Positions 47,018-58,229 are shown, counted from the first letter of the stretch. The stretch: DNA of 64,000 nt from Mactra quadrangularis (GCA_025267735.1 CM046298.1:31657264-31721263), one strand, 5' to 3'. Notes: a model not told the origin generated them from the sequence alone. A program made the numbers and translations.

Positions 47018-49143
47018 CTGGAAAAAAATTTAAAAAAAAAATAATTTAAATAGAAAATTTGGTCTTGCAATGTGTACCAACTTGTGCTCACTAAAAAGTG
47101 TAAAACAGAGTAATGCAAAGTAATGTAGCACAGAGGGATATAGTGCCACAGGTTCAATACAGAGCTTGTCATTAAATGTCGTCAGATTGCCCTGATGACC
47201 TGAAATTGGATTCCCACATCTTGTTACTGCTACTGAATATTTGATTCGGGCAAGATAATACATAGTTTTTTGTCCAACTGGACAAATCAATGTCAAGACC
47301 TGCAATCCCAAATGATTTTTATTTGTTCGGGACTTCAGTCCTGAACAAATATGTTTACCGTATTTCAGACCCTTTCCCACTTTTAAAATTTACCGAATCC
47401 AGAAGTAGTCCCTCAGTATATAAGTATAGAGCGATTCAAAAACATCGTCTGCTATGACGGGCGCATTAATACACTAGTAATCCAAACTATATCTCAAAGG
47501 CAAGAATATTCTCTGCTATGTTGTGCGTCTCAGTAGGAATGATTAAGTCATCTTAAGTAAATATGGAGCCAGAAATCTAATTCCACTTTTCAAACCCGAA
47601 CAAATTCAGTGCCTTCAGCGCTTTGATTTGTGATCAATGTGGGTCAAATCACCCAAACAATGACCTCTTCAAGGTAGGTTTTTCTTCCACAACTATTTTT
47701 TTAAATTTCTTCATTTTTATGGGATATCATGGAGTGCCCGCTCCTTCTAATTAGAATACCACATGTAGCAGGTTTATTGCAAAAACAGTACTTTTTTGGT
47801 AAAATGAAATAGTGTATTCAAACAGTACAAATAATGATGAATCATAATAAGTAAATTAGTAAATCTTACACCAAAAAATAACTGTCAAATCTGTTTTACA
47901 TGCGGTCGGTATAATTATACTCGATTTGTAATGATTAAATTTTGTGGAGCTTTTACTTGCATAAATAAAGTTATCACCAAGGTTACTTACTAGCACCTAT
48001 GCCTAGCACTACACTGAGGCGCTGCCCCCTGACCCCTACTAATAAATCGAGTGTTCTAAATTTTTAATCATGAAAAACATTCCAAAATCAGACAAAAGTA
48101 GTTTAGAACTTAGTAAACAAATTATGCTGAATTATTGTCCACTTATTATAACAACTATCCCTAGCTCAATGAAATCATTGAAAGGGAAGCAACTATAGGT
48201 TAGGAAACAACACTTACACAATAGAGTTATCTACTCATTGGTTATTACTGTAGTAAGTCTTTACCCTTATCTTATCTACCAGCCTAGCTAAAGCTCAAGA
48301 CCACAGAGACTGTTAATTGATTCAGGCTTGTGTAAATTACATGTAAATTAATAAGGTCAGGCTTGTTGATAGTAGGTTCATTACACCAAATTTAAAACAC
48401 AATCAACCAGGCTACTGCGTGTTAAAGTTAGTGATATTGCTGGATTTTAGCTTGTTTTATCATTTAAAACTTACGAAGATGATGTTTATAATTTTATATA
48501 AAAGTTCATGGCCTTAATTAATTACTGAAGCGAGCTATTTCTATAACATTGATTGATTGATCTGAAGATCACAGAGTCCTTCAACCACAACTGAAAGTGC
48601 GTGACACTCCCTGAACAATCACCACAAAAATAATCATGTGAAATTACAAATAAAGTACTGTTATGTAGTTCTGGCTTCCAAAACTTTATAATTTAATATA
48701 AGCCACTTTTTAGCATTTCTATTTTTTTTTTCTGATTGAATTCTGCGTTCTAATTTTTCATGGCATTTACCCAGCCTTTAACTATGAATAGAGCTACATG
48801 TACTGGTAAAATACAATAACTGAATCTCAAAATTTGCGATTAGGTCGACGTATTGAGATAAACTCAGTAAATCACAACCAGAGTTTGTCTATCTTGACTT
48901 AAGACTAAAATTCTTACAAAACTAAAAACATGACAGTGTCAGTTCTACAACGTTCATTTTCTCCCTTTTAAGTCTTTTAACCTCCGATGAAAAATAAAAT
49001 AATCATAAAAGACATTCTTAATAATGTAATATTCACCTGAATAAGCCACCATCGCATACAACATCGTATAATTTCGCTGGAAACTGATCTTTGTAATCAA
49101 GAATTAAACGAACCATGTTGACATTTCTATCCACACACGTCAT
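46114..49143 (-). CDS. HSF-domain transcription factor-like protein, two exons joined
   Basis: Complete gene: exon 1 is 49143-49037 and exon 2 is 47017-46114, giving 336 residues. Residues about 21-112 form an HSF-type winged-helix DNA-binding domain. It starts 'FPAKLYDVV', has 'RWNRNGSVSVLDEESF' as the strand region, and closes with 'EFSHPYFKYGRRDLLGEIR', matching the family pattern 'eF.hp.F.rg...LL..I'. The recognition helix reads 'SFQNLKRLFREYGFDRVV' where the family has 'SFvRQLNlYGFrKv', so the YGF core is kept but RQLN is not. No heptad-rich HR-A/B trimerisation region follows. Instead there is an Arg-rich stretch (136-150, probable nuclear signal), a Ser/Asn-rich linker, a charged helix (215-250) and a Cys cluster CGFCKCC (290-296). 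In size and layout it resembles the HSFY/HSF5-type relatives more than HSF1. Target genes are unknown. Confidence 0.85.
47018..49036 (-). other. Intron of the HSF-like gene (2019 bp)
   Basis: GT/AG intron in phase 2. 47410-47665 shares short segments with 24225-24700 ('gtctgctatgac', 'cagcgctttgattt') and is probably an old dispersed repeat. The frame at 47030-47380 is not coding. Confidence 0.6.
49037..49143 (-). CDS. HSF-like exon 1 with start codon
   Basis: Encodes 35 residues and two bases of Arg36, ending 'VVCDGGLF', with donor 'ag|gtgaat'. The start ATG at 49143-49141 is the first in frame after a stop (TAG at 49203-49201). A second in-frame ATG (codon 10) is also possible. Without this exon the DNA-binding domain would lack its first helix (FPAKLYDVV). 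Confidence 0.8.
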
Positions 49144-49205
49144 TAGTGTGACGTTATGAAACCACGTGACACGGGCACTTGCACGCGATAATTGGCGCTT
49201 CTAAA
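49144..49205 (-). promoter_or_regulatory. Probable promoter-proximal region of HSF-like gene
   Basis: Upstream of the start codon on the minus strand lie a CCAAT box (49195-49191), an E-box CACGTG (49163-49168) and a 'tgacgtt'-like site. The sequence is richer in CpG than its surroundings. No TATA box is evident. The transcription start is not defined. Confidence 0.4.
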
Positions 49206-50278
49206 AATAACTCAACGTGATAAGACGTACCAAGTTTTTAACTGATGAGTTTAAAAACGGACGTGCAATTGTACCTATTTTAATTTTATTTAGTTGTTAA
49301 TGTAGTTAGATATAGTCAGAAAATGAAAATTTGATCTTAAGTTTTCCCGCTGAAATTCGATCCTATTTCATCCACGCGACAATCCAAGACGATTTCAAAA
49401 GGATGCAGGGGATCATGTTTGGGACCCGTCTAAAAAAATGACCCAAATTTGGAGTTATGTCCCCACATAATGACACCCTACCATAGAATCCCCCCCCCCT
49501 CTATATTATATATGTGGGCATATACCGCACACTCTCTTATTTCACAAAGAAAAACGCATAGATATTCATAACACATTTGCTTAAGTATGCATAGACACTT
49601 TTAATATAATTTTTGATCGATTGTTGTTATAATTCTGTTAATTATGCAACGTTTGTGAAAGAAATTTATAAGATATGCGTGTTATTTCCAGCTGACATTA
49701 TTATGTATTATTTTTAAGACTGTGATAACAGTAAAGCCATTCCACCCGGAATTTTTTAATGGTTATTGATATCTTAATTTAAAAAAAAATGTTTTATTTC
49801 CTTTTTACTAACAAATATGATGTGTCGTTATTAACATAATTGCGCCATTAATAAAATTAAACTTTACGTGCAAAAAACGATAGTTACGTGGTATTAACTA
49901 AAATCATTAAACTGAAATTATAAAACTAAAATATTGTGATTAGAGTGTTCATGTCATAAGTAATTCAGACTTATGTTTCATTTTACGATGCTGTTTTCCC
50001 ATAGAATATATTTACTGCATTGTTTATTATCGTAAAACATTTGTGTTATTTTGTGAAATTACCTAAGTTTAATTGTCAAACATGAGTTAACGCTTAACAC
50101 AATTCCGACCGTAACCCGACTAGACTCTTGGAATGAGAAAGTAGACAAGTTAGCGATGTGCGTATTTTTTTAACTTCTTATGGTGTCATTGTGCTATTAT
50201 CCGACGTTTTTTGCATAGTAAACACGTACATGTTCATCCTTTCACAAACAACCATACAGCCGATTCGATAGAGCAGCC
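49206..50278. other. Upstream flank of HSF-like gene
   Basis: AT-rich with no gene. 'cgcttaacacaattccgacc' at 50091-50110 resembles the end of the Harbinger-like element at 45612-46044 and may be a decayed copy. Confidence 0.35.
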
Positions 50279-50917
50279 CTGCGTTCAGTTACCGCGAACG
50301 TTCTGTAACGTTCTGTAACGTTCGCTAACAAGTCATAACAAGTCGCTAACAAAGTCATAATTGAACGGCCTGTTAGTGGTAAACGTTTAAGGCCAACAGC
50401 TAACGGTTATGTATATGGTACGCGAATATGAAACAACCTGAAACAAAATAGTTCCAGTACATTTTGCAAATTAGTAACTGCCATAGCGAATAGACAATAT
50501 CCGAATTTTAAATATTTGGGTTTTCCCCTCCGGTACAAACAAACTTTCACTGTTTCAATGAAAACGTGTGTAAAAAAGAACAGTAGTATTTAATTCATAG
50601 TTCGTGCTGTTTAGCAATAATGTGTATACAACTTTGTTTGTACCGCCTGTGCACGGACGGAAAAACCCATAAATTTAAATTCCGGATTAGGTCTAACGAA
50701 GTCGGCGGTGTTACTCCCGTTGATTTAGATCATTACATTTACAAAAAAAACAAGTAAACAAGAAAAACAAGTCCTCCTCTCCGAATTCTTCTAATAAAAT
50801 AGAAGTAACGACTCTCTTGCCCGCCATCTTTAAACGTTCGCACTTCAACGGGTCGTTCAATTAACCGTTCATAACGATAACTGTGTTTGGCTAACGCTAA
50901 CTGCTAACTGAACGCAG
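50279..50917. mobile_element. Nested foldback element with ctgcgttcagtta ends (639 bp)
   Basis: The outer ends 'ctgcgttcagtta' and 'taactgaacgcag' are inverted. Subterminal 'aacgttcgctaac' words occur on both sides. A second inverted pair lies inside: 'tgggttttcccctccggtac' near 50517 and its partner around 50650-50680. No transposase reading frame and no clear target duplication were seen. Confidence 0.65.
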
Positions 50918-51828
50918 CCCAGTTGGCATAGCGTCGGGATTAGGAATCAAGTGCATGGAATGAGTAAAAGTTTGTCAGCGATTTTTAGATACAATGCTTA
51001 TTAAGATGAACTGCTTTTGTTATATTACTTTAAGGTGTTCTTAGCGCAATACGGGAAGCATAATCTTCCTAACTTACATACATAATAAAATCCATTCCAT
51101 CATTGTTGAACTGATATCATGTCATATTTCGTTATAGGTAAATTCAGAGACAGATTTCTGACTGAAGATATCTGCAAAAAGATGAAGAATTCTGTCAATG
51201 AAAGAATGAAAAAAAAAGTTAAGTGAGGATTTTGTTGACGGGAGGGAGATGAAGTATCCCACCCATATATCAACCTTTGGAGTACATGGAGATATACGCA
51301 AAAACTTATATGCGGTTATGTGTGTTATTTTAAGAATAATTTAGTCATATCATATAATCGTCTGCTTGTAAACACGCTTCTTTATCAATGCAAAACCGGT
51401 TTTGTCGTGTATGTATGTGTGGACGAACAAAATTAGAAAATTAACGGCAAAAACTTCATAGCCAGAGTAATGACCACGCAAAACCCGTGTTTCACATACC
51501 TGAGTGATCACGTGGTATAAAGGATTTAATCTGATTGGCAGGATTTTCGTCGCTAAATAAACATCGCCTAAGGCGTGGTTGATTTGGAATACGGCGTGGT
51601 GGATGTAATTTTTAAGTTCTTAATAACTTTAGCTCTTTTGTTATTGTGTTTGGATATATTTTAATTGAAATTTGGTAAGTTTTTTTCCCTGTTTTATCCA
51701 ATATTTATATGAATATCTGTAAATTTATCATTTTACCATGCTGTGTAATCCTCCATTGTTCAGTGGTCCTCTTTCCCGCTGCGTACATGCCGAAAGGTGT
51801 CCGAGCGTTCACATCGTGATCCAGACTA
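50918..51828. other. Intergenic stretch, no supported gene
   Basis: The segment 51500-51620 is richer in CpG ('cacgtggtataaaggattt', 'gcctaaggcgtggttg') and could be promoter-like, with a donor-like 'ttggtaagttt' at 51671-51681, but no coding exon can be attached to it. Confidence 0.3.
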
Positions 51829-52610
51829 TAGGACTGCAACGATTCGATTCGATACATTGAAACTCGATTGCAAGGGTGCCGATTCGATTTCGATTCGGGA
51901 CCCGCGAGTTTCGATTCGATACTGACTTTTAAAAGTGTCTACATAGGTTATAACGATAAAAGCAAAGGCCCGCCTAAAAGTCAAAGTATACGTTGACAGT
52001 GAAACTGGGTTTCACTTTGTTACATTTCTGTTAAATTTCCATTACGATTTTATGTAGCATGATTGGAAACTCGGTTCCAAATATGCATTCTATAGTATAT
52101 GCCCCGATCCTCCGCCAATTGGGTCGGTGTGATTAAATTTTACCTGTTCTGACAAACTGGAAGATTTTAGGCTCCACATGAGCAAGCCAAGTTTTGTTGT
52201 TAGTTTATTCAATTTTAAATAGTTTTGCATGTACAGTGTATGTTTTAGTAATATATACAATAGTATACCAAGAACTGCATCTTTCTACAATTTATGATCC
52301 ATGCTGTCTTTACGTTTTAAGTCGATATTACATTGATAATACATTTTCGCGACCTTTACATTCGTACCCAATCCATTTCGTACTTGAATCAAGCAAATAT
52401 TAATTATCAGATTTTCGAGTTTCGTATTATCCAATTTTAGTAACAAATTTATTTTATTAATATTATCTAGTTTTAAGCTCAAATATATGTATAAATGCAT
52501 ATTTGTAGTAAATTGTATTATTAAAAGAATCGAATCGAAAAAAATCGAATCGAAAAAAAAAATAATCGAATCGCATCAAATCGACTTTCCGGTGAATCGT
52601 TGCAGCACTA
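51829..52610 (+). mobile_element. Non-autonomous hAT element, copy 2 (782 bp)
   Basis: Nearly the same sequence as 2813-3593, in the same orientation. The left end 'taggactgcaacgattc' has one change, and the right end 'gaatcgttgcagcacta' is intact. The flanking octamers 'ccagacta' and 'tcaaccat' do not match, so the target duplication is lost or this copy has rearranged. The open frames inside are not coding. Confidence 0.85.
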
Positions 52611-53456
52611 TCAACCATACTGTGAAGGGGCATAAACTTTAATGTCAGGTCTATATCTATGCGGCATACAAAGGATGTAACTGTGGAAGAATTATTTTTG
52701 CAGTTGTGAACTTGTGCCTCTTTTTTAACTTCTAATTAATTAAAGTTGAAATGTTTAAACTGAAATATTTTTTGTGCTAATCAAGGTATGTAACTGTAAG
52801 GTGGTACACTTATTCATTGGATCACATCCACACAAATTTTAAGGGCTAGAACTCTTCATGAATTATTTTTTGAGTTATGCCCCTTTATACTGTAACAAAT
52901 TTGTTTTATTTGAAGTTAATATCGCAGAAGTTAGTTTGCTTATTCATTCATACTACATCTCAATGAAGTAATGTTACTATAATGTTTGTTTTTGAAGTTA
53001 TACCCCTTTCTTATTTTACAAATATGAATTTGATAACTTTTTGACTGATTTATTGCCTTTGAAAAACTTAGTCCTGAAAGCACTTAAGCTTAAAGATAGG
53101 CCTTGCCATGTACAAAACACTCACAAAGTTGACTGCATTGTCCTTTGACTGCTCTTGTAATGTGTTTTTGTGGGTTTTTTTTGTTAAAAGAGAGTTGGGC
53201 CATGATCAGCCTTTTACAATTTCATAAGCATTACCCAGTCTGTTCTTTCAAGTTTGATTTATTATTTCAGATATACAATATAACTGTGTGGATGATTGTT
53301 TTAGATGATTATGAACAAGAAATTTATGGTCATCAGAAAAAAGATAAGTGCAGTTATTTTATTATTTTTACAAATAATTATTTTATAACTCTTTTTAAGC
53401 TTGATTGTAAAACAGAGTGAGTAAGTGTTTTATTTTAAGCTTCATTTTCATAATTA
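52611..53456. other. Intergenic stretch, no gene
   Basis: AT-rich. The frame at 53145-53420 shows no recognisable domain. Confidence 0.3.
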
Positions 53457-53884
53457 TATGCCTGAAAGATTTTCGGACATAATGTTTTATACCCCCTGGC
53501 GTCCGTCTGTCCGTTAGCAATTTGGTTTCCAGAGCATAACGTAAGTTCCATTTGACCCACAATATTCAAACTTTATAGGATGATTGTCCATATCGGGTAG
53601 AAGTCCCCTATTGATTTTGGGGTCACAAGGTCAAAGTCACTGTCACTGTCCGACACATAATATCTGTGTTAGCATTCTATAATACAAACTTACATTTCAT
53701 TTGGCCCACAGTATTCAAACTTCATGGGAGGATTGTCCATGGTATCTTTTTTCTCTACTTTGTTTTCAACAATTATTCATAATATGATATTCATATGAAA
53801 TATTCTCATGTCTTACAAATGCTTCATCTTAACTAAAAAAACACTTTCGGGCATATAATGCTCCACCTAGCGGTGCTCTTGTTT
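53457..53884 (+). mobile_element. Family B element, copy 1
   Basis: Starts 'tatgcctgaaagattttcgg' followed by 'accccctggcgtccgtctgt', and ends 'ttcgggcatataatgctcca' then 'cctagcggtgctcttgtt'. The middle has an AGGTCA-rich segment and, at about 53640-53690, a piece ('cactgtccgacacataatat') related to the minisatellite at 54350-56690. It is non-coding. Confidence 0.65.
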
Positions 53885-54349
53885 AGATTATAAGGCTGAT
53901 GGTTCACCTAACCTTTTGATGCTGGAATTCACCAGTATAAGACTTGCATCCTCTGTAAACGACCGTTTACTGTTACCCATAAATAGCCATATCAAGCAGT
54001 TTGTACCCATTGACTGTCTCTATGTCTGAGATGAGAGTGATTGAATTATAAACTGAGCCACTTGAGTATGAAGGCATGTTATATTGACAATTACTTTATC
54101 AAAAAATATACTTAGTACTTGGTAGTTCCATACACTTGGTTCTTTACAATAGAGGTTGCATTTTAAATCATAATTAATAGACAAAAGTTAGCAATCCAAA
54201 CTGTAACCACTCAGCCTTCTAAGTGTACTATGATGAATTGTTTAGAGTTAACATGCATACAAATTATTTGATAATAATACTATGCACTTTCAAACTGGCT
54301 AACAACTTAGCAATCATACTAAATTTAGCCATATATGTGTTGATAACTT

Positions 54350-54621
54350 CATTTGTCACTGTCTGACACATAATCTGTGTAAGCATTCTATAAAGCAAAT
54401 AATGCATAACTGTTCTGATCATTACTTTGTCACTGTATGACACACTTTTATTGTGTATGCATTATAGAACTGAAAATAATACATGGTAAAATCACTTCTT
54501 TCTTTGTCATTGTATGACACATTTTTATTGTGTTTGCATTATATATAACTGAAAATAACACACCATAAAATCACTTTTTTTGTCTCTGTATGACACATTT
54601 TTATCTGTATACATATTTTTA
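54350..54621 (+). repeat. 78-bp minisatellite, left part
   Basis: Units of about 78 bp containing 'ctgtatgacacatttttatt', 'gtgtatgcattatataactg' and 'aaataatacatggtaaaatc'. The leftmost unit is the most diverged ('cactgtctgacacataatct'). The array is interrupted by the family B element at 54622-55130 and continues at 55131. Confidence 0.8.
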
Positions 54622-55130
54622 ATATGCCCGAAAAAAATTAGGGCATATTATGTTATATCCCCTGCCGTCCGTCCGTCTGTCCGTCCGTCCGTCTGATAGC
54701 AATTTGGTCTCCGGAGCATAACTTAAGTTCCATCTGGCCCACAATATTCAAACTTCATAGGATGATATTACATATCGGGTAGAAGACCCCTATTGATTTT
54801 GGGGTCACAAGGTCAAAGGTCAAGGTCACTATTACCTCAAAACTGAAAATAGTTTTCGGAGCATAACTTAAGTTCCATTTGGTCCACAATATACAAACTA
54901 CATACGATGATTGTCCATATCCGGTAAAAGACCCCTATTGATTTGGGGGTTACAAGGTCAAAGGTCAAGGTCACTGTTACCTTAAAACTGAAAACAGTTT
55001 TCAGAGCATAACTTAAGTTCCATTTGGCCCACAGTATATATGAAATATTTTCTTGTCTTACAAATGCATGATCTTAACCGAAAAAAAAAACTATCAGGCA
55101 TGTAATGCTCCGCCTAGCGGTGCTCTTGTT
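54622..55130 (+). mobile_element. Family B element, copy 2, inserted in minisatellite
   Basis: Begins 'atatgcccgaaaaaaattag' and ends 'ggcatgtaatgctccgccta' then 'gcggtgctcttgtt'. It has a (gtcc)n tract and two and a half internal units of about 146 bp ('ggagcataacttaagttcca ... aaggtcaaaggtcaaggtca'). It sits inside a minisatellite unit and so is younger than the array. Confidence 0.75.
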
Positions 55131-56690
55131 GTGTATGCATTTACAACTGAAAAAAACACATGGTAAAATCACTTCTTTCTTTGTCACTGTATGACACATT
55201 TTTATTGTGTATGCATTATATAACTGAAAAATAATGTATGGAAAAATTGCTTCTTTCTTTGTTGCTGTATGACACATTTTTATTGTGCATGCATTATATA
55301 ACTGAAAATAATACATGGTGGAATTACTTCTTTCTTTGTCGATGTATGACACATTTTTATTGTGTATGCATTATATAACTGAAAAATAATGTATGGAAAA
55401 AATTGCTTCTTTCTTTGTCGCTGTATGACACATTTTTATTGTGCAAATATTATATAACTGAAAATAATACATGGTATAATCACTTCTTTCTTTGTCGCTG
55501 TATGACACATTTTTATTGTGTATGCATTATATAACTGAAAAATAATGTATGGAAAAATTGCTTCTTTCTTTGTCGCTGTATGACACATTTTTATTGTGCA
55601 TGTATTATACAACTGAAAATAACACATGGTAGAATCACTTCCTTCTTTGTCGCTGTATGACACAATTTTATTGTGTTTGCATTATATAACTGAAAAATAA
55701 TGTATGGAAAAATTGCTTCTTTCTTTGTCGCTGTATGACACATTTTTATTGTGCATGTATTATACAACTGAAATAACACATGGTAGAATCACTTCCTTCT
55801 TTGTCGCTGTATGACACATTTTTATTGTGTATGCATTTTATAACTGAAAAAAAAAATGTATGGAAAAATTGCTTCTTTCTTTGTCGCTGTATGACACATT
55901 TTTATTGTGCATGCATTATATAACTGAAAAAAACACATGATAAAATCACTTCTTTCTTTGTGGCTGTATGGCTTATTTAAATTGTGTGTGCATTGTATGA
56001 TGTATGGAAAATTGCTTCTTTCTTTGTCTCTGTATGACACATTTTCATTGTGTATACATAGTATAACTGAAAAAAATACATGATAAAATTGCTTCTTTCT
56101 TTGTCGCTGTATGACACATTTTCATTGTGTATGAATTATATACCAGGAAACTGTTGTTAAATTTGAATAACAAAGTTATGATAGAATAATCAAAATTTGA
56201 AGTTATAGGTAAATTTGATAAAAGAAACAATTTTTCTATTGCTTTCACTGTGTATCGATAAGAAAAAATAAACCGATTTTTGGGAAGCTATAATTTACCC
56301 TGTTATCTTTGTCTCGGAAAAACACAAAAGAAAAAGATTATAATTTACTGTAATATTTTGGTTGCGTCACAAATGACGCAGTAGACACATTTTAACGGGT
56401 CATCACTGAAAAAAATGTGTCAAAGAAGCAAAAAACGCACAGTTGCGGACAAACACTGAGGAAACTGAAAATAATACATGACAAAATTGCTTCTTTCTTT
56501 GTCACTGTATGACACATTTCCATTGTGTATGCATTTTATACATGAAAATAATACATGATAAAATCATGTCTTTCTTTGTCATTGTATCCTGTATGACACA
56601 TTCTGATTGTGTATGCCTTATGTAACTGAAAATAACACATGGTAAAATCACTTCTATATTTGTTGCTGTATAACACATTATACCCTAAAT
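55131..56690 (+). repeat. 78-bp minisatellite, main part
   Basis: About 14 further units of 'ttctttctttgtcgctgtat' plus 'gacacatttttattgtg...', becoming degenerate at the right end. An unrelated insert lies at about 56142-56465. Because the unit length is near 78 (26 codons), minus-strand frames of 62-92 codons with a repeating peptide appear; they are by-products. Confidence 0.85.
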
Positions 56691-56958
56691 GTAACGAAAA
56701 CAATACTCAAGTCTTGACAAACCTTGGACGTACATGTATAATGTAAGTTAGTACCCAATATAATTTTTTGTACCGTACCTGTTTGTCCTATTCTCTTTGG
56801 GCATAGAGAAATTGTTAAAACTGTTGCTTAGCATGGACAGTAATAGCAGACTTTTTACTTTATGAATAATGACTACTCACTTAGCTAATTGATTATACAT
56901 TGGTTGTGGTACACTCCTGGCAGTTATAATAACTTAAGAATGATGAGACATGTTTCTA

Positions 56959-57534
56959 TACTGAACCAAAAAAGAAACTTTCGCAAAGTATGTGCCAGTT
57001 GTTCAAGGGTACCACTTAATGTACACACATATATACATGTAGTAGCTTGTAAAACTGTTGCTTGTGTCAATAATACAGTATTTACAAAATCATGACGTTG
57101 ATTTTATCAACGACTGGCCCTCAAAAAGTCCGGATTTGAACACAATATTGAACATCTTTGGGATAATCTGGATAGACCCGTACGTCGACGTCCGAACCCT
57201 CCATACAACATCAACGACCTTCGAGCTGCATTGCTTAAAGAATGGAATAATATTCTACACGCTGACATTAACAAACCTGTGCGACGTCGCTGTCAGGCAG
57301 TCATCATCGCCCACAGCGGTCACACACGCTACTGATTGTTAACTTTAGAAATGACCCCTACCCTATTATAAGTTAAAATTCAACAATCAATCTGATCCTT
57401 TCCTCCAAAATGACGATTTTAAAAGAACCACAATACATTATTTTACAAAAATGTAAGCTTTCAGCCAAAATAATTGAAACTGTACTAACATATCTACAAT
57501 CAAACTTGGCGAAAGTTTCTTTTTTGGTTCAGTA
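56959..57534 (+). mobile_element. Internally deleted Tc1-like transposon (about 576 bp)
   Basis: Terminal inverted repeats 'tactgaaccaaaaaagaaac' plus 'tttcgc' at 56959 and at 57509-57534 are identical apart from the innermost bases. TA lies on both outer sides, the Tc1/mariner target. Between them only the 3' part of a transposase reading frame remains. A full element of this group is normally well over 1 kb, so most of the gene has been deleted. Confidence 0.88.
57058..57335 (+). pseudogene. Tc1-like transposase C-terminal remnant, frameshifted
   Basis: The sequence encodes 'QYLQNHDVDFINDWPSKSPD' and then, after a frameshift near 57147-57151, 'EHLWDNLDRPVRRRPN' and on to 'AHSGHTRY' with TGA at 57333-57335. 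This is the C-terminal third of a DD34E transposase: the WPSKSPDLN block and the final catalytic Glu (in EHLW) are present. The first two catalytic Asp residues are lost with the deleted region, so it cannot encode an active enzyme. Confidence 0.88.
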
Positions 57535-57654
57535 TATAAGCTGTACATTTAATAAACGAAAACTAGATACATACATTCAGCATTTCAAATATAAAACTAT
57601 GGTCTGTTTCCAGTATACAATATTAGTTACTGCAGCAGTAAACATTAAATCTGT

Positions 57655-58130
57655 CTAAATTCTACCCACTCTTTTTATTTCTTTAAATATCTGTACAGAG
57701 AAAACATAATCAATATAAAAATTAATGTGACAGTAAGCAGTAAACATTCAATTTATCATATACCATATACCTACTCTTTCTATTTCTTTGAATCTTTACC
57801 AATCATACTTTCTTGTCATGGGTAAGTATACAGTAAAACAAACATGTATTATGTTAAAAGTTCATGTGGTAATATTCAGTTAACATGCAATCTGTCTTAA
57901 AATGTACCAACTCTTTCTGTTTCTTTGAATCTTTTTCTATCTTTTCATGCTTTAGTATACACAAACCTATTATTAATATAGAAATGCATGTTGTAGTATG
58001 CAATACACATTAAATCTTTCAAATACACATACCCATTCTTACTTTTTCTTTGTATATTTTCCTATTTTTCTATCTTGTCATTGGTAAGTCTACAGTAAAC
58101 ATTCAATGAATGGAAAGCATTCAGCAATTT
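57655..58130 (+). repeat. Degenerate tandem repeat of 105-135 bp
   Basis: Four diverged units are recognised by 'ctacccactctttttatttc', 'tacctactctttctatttct', 'accaactctttctgtttctt' and 'acccattcttactttttctt' at about 57661, 57768, 57903 and 58028, each followed by 'taagtatacagtaaa'-like words. Confidence 0.6.
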
Positions 58131-58229
58131 GCATTTCATGTAGTTTCAGCAATTTTTTTTACCTGGGGCGTTAGTCTAACGATAGAAGACTTTTAATTAT
58201 CACAAATATAGATGGTTTATATCACTTGG

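Noticed and set aside
51738..51860. 40-codon frame starting at 51738 that runs into the hAT element
   Set aside because: Short, no domain, ends at a stop inside transposon sequence. A promoter-like zone upstream is not enough to call a gene.
55074..56248. Minus-strand frames of 62-92 codons with a repeating peptide (MCHTATKKEAIF...)
   Set aside because: They fall entirely in the 78-bp minisatellite. The unit is a multiple of three, so frames stay open by chance. There is no splice, start or promoter context.
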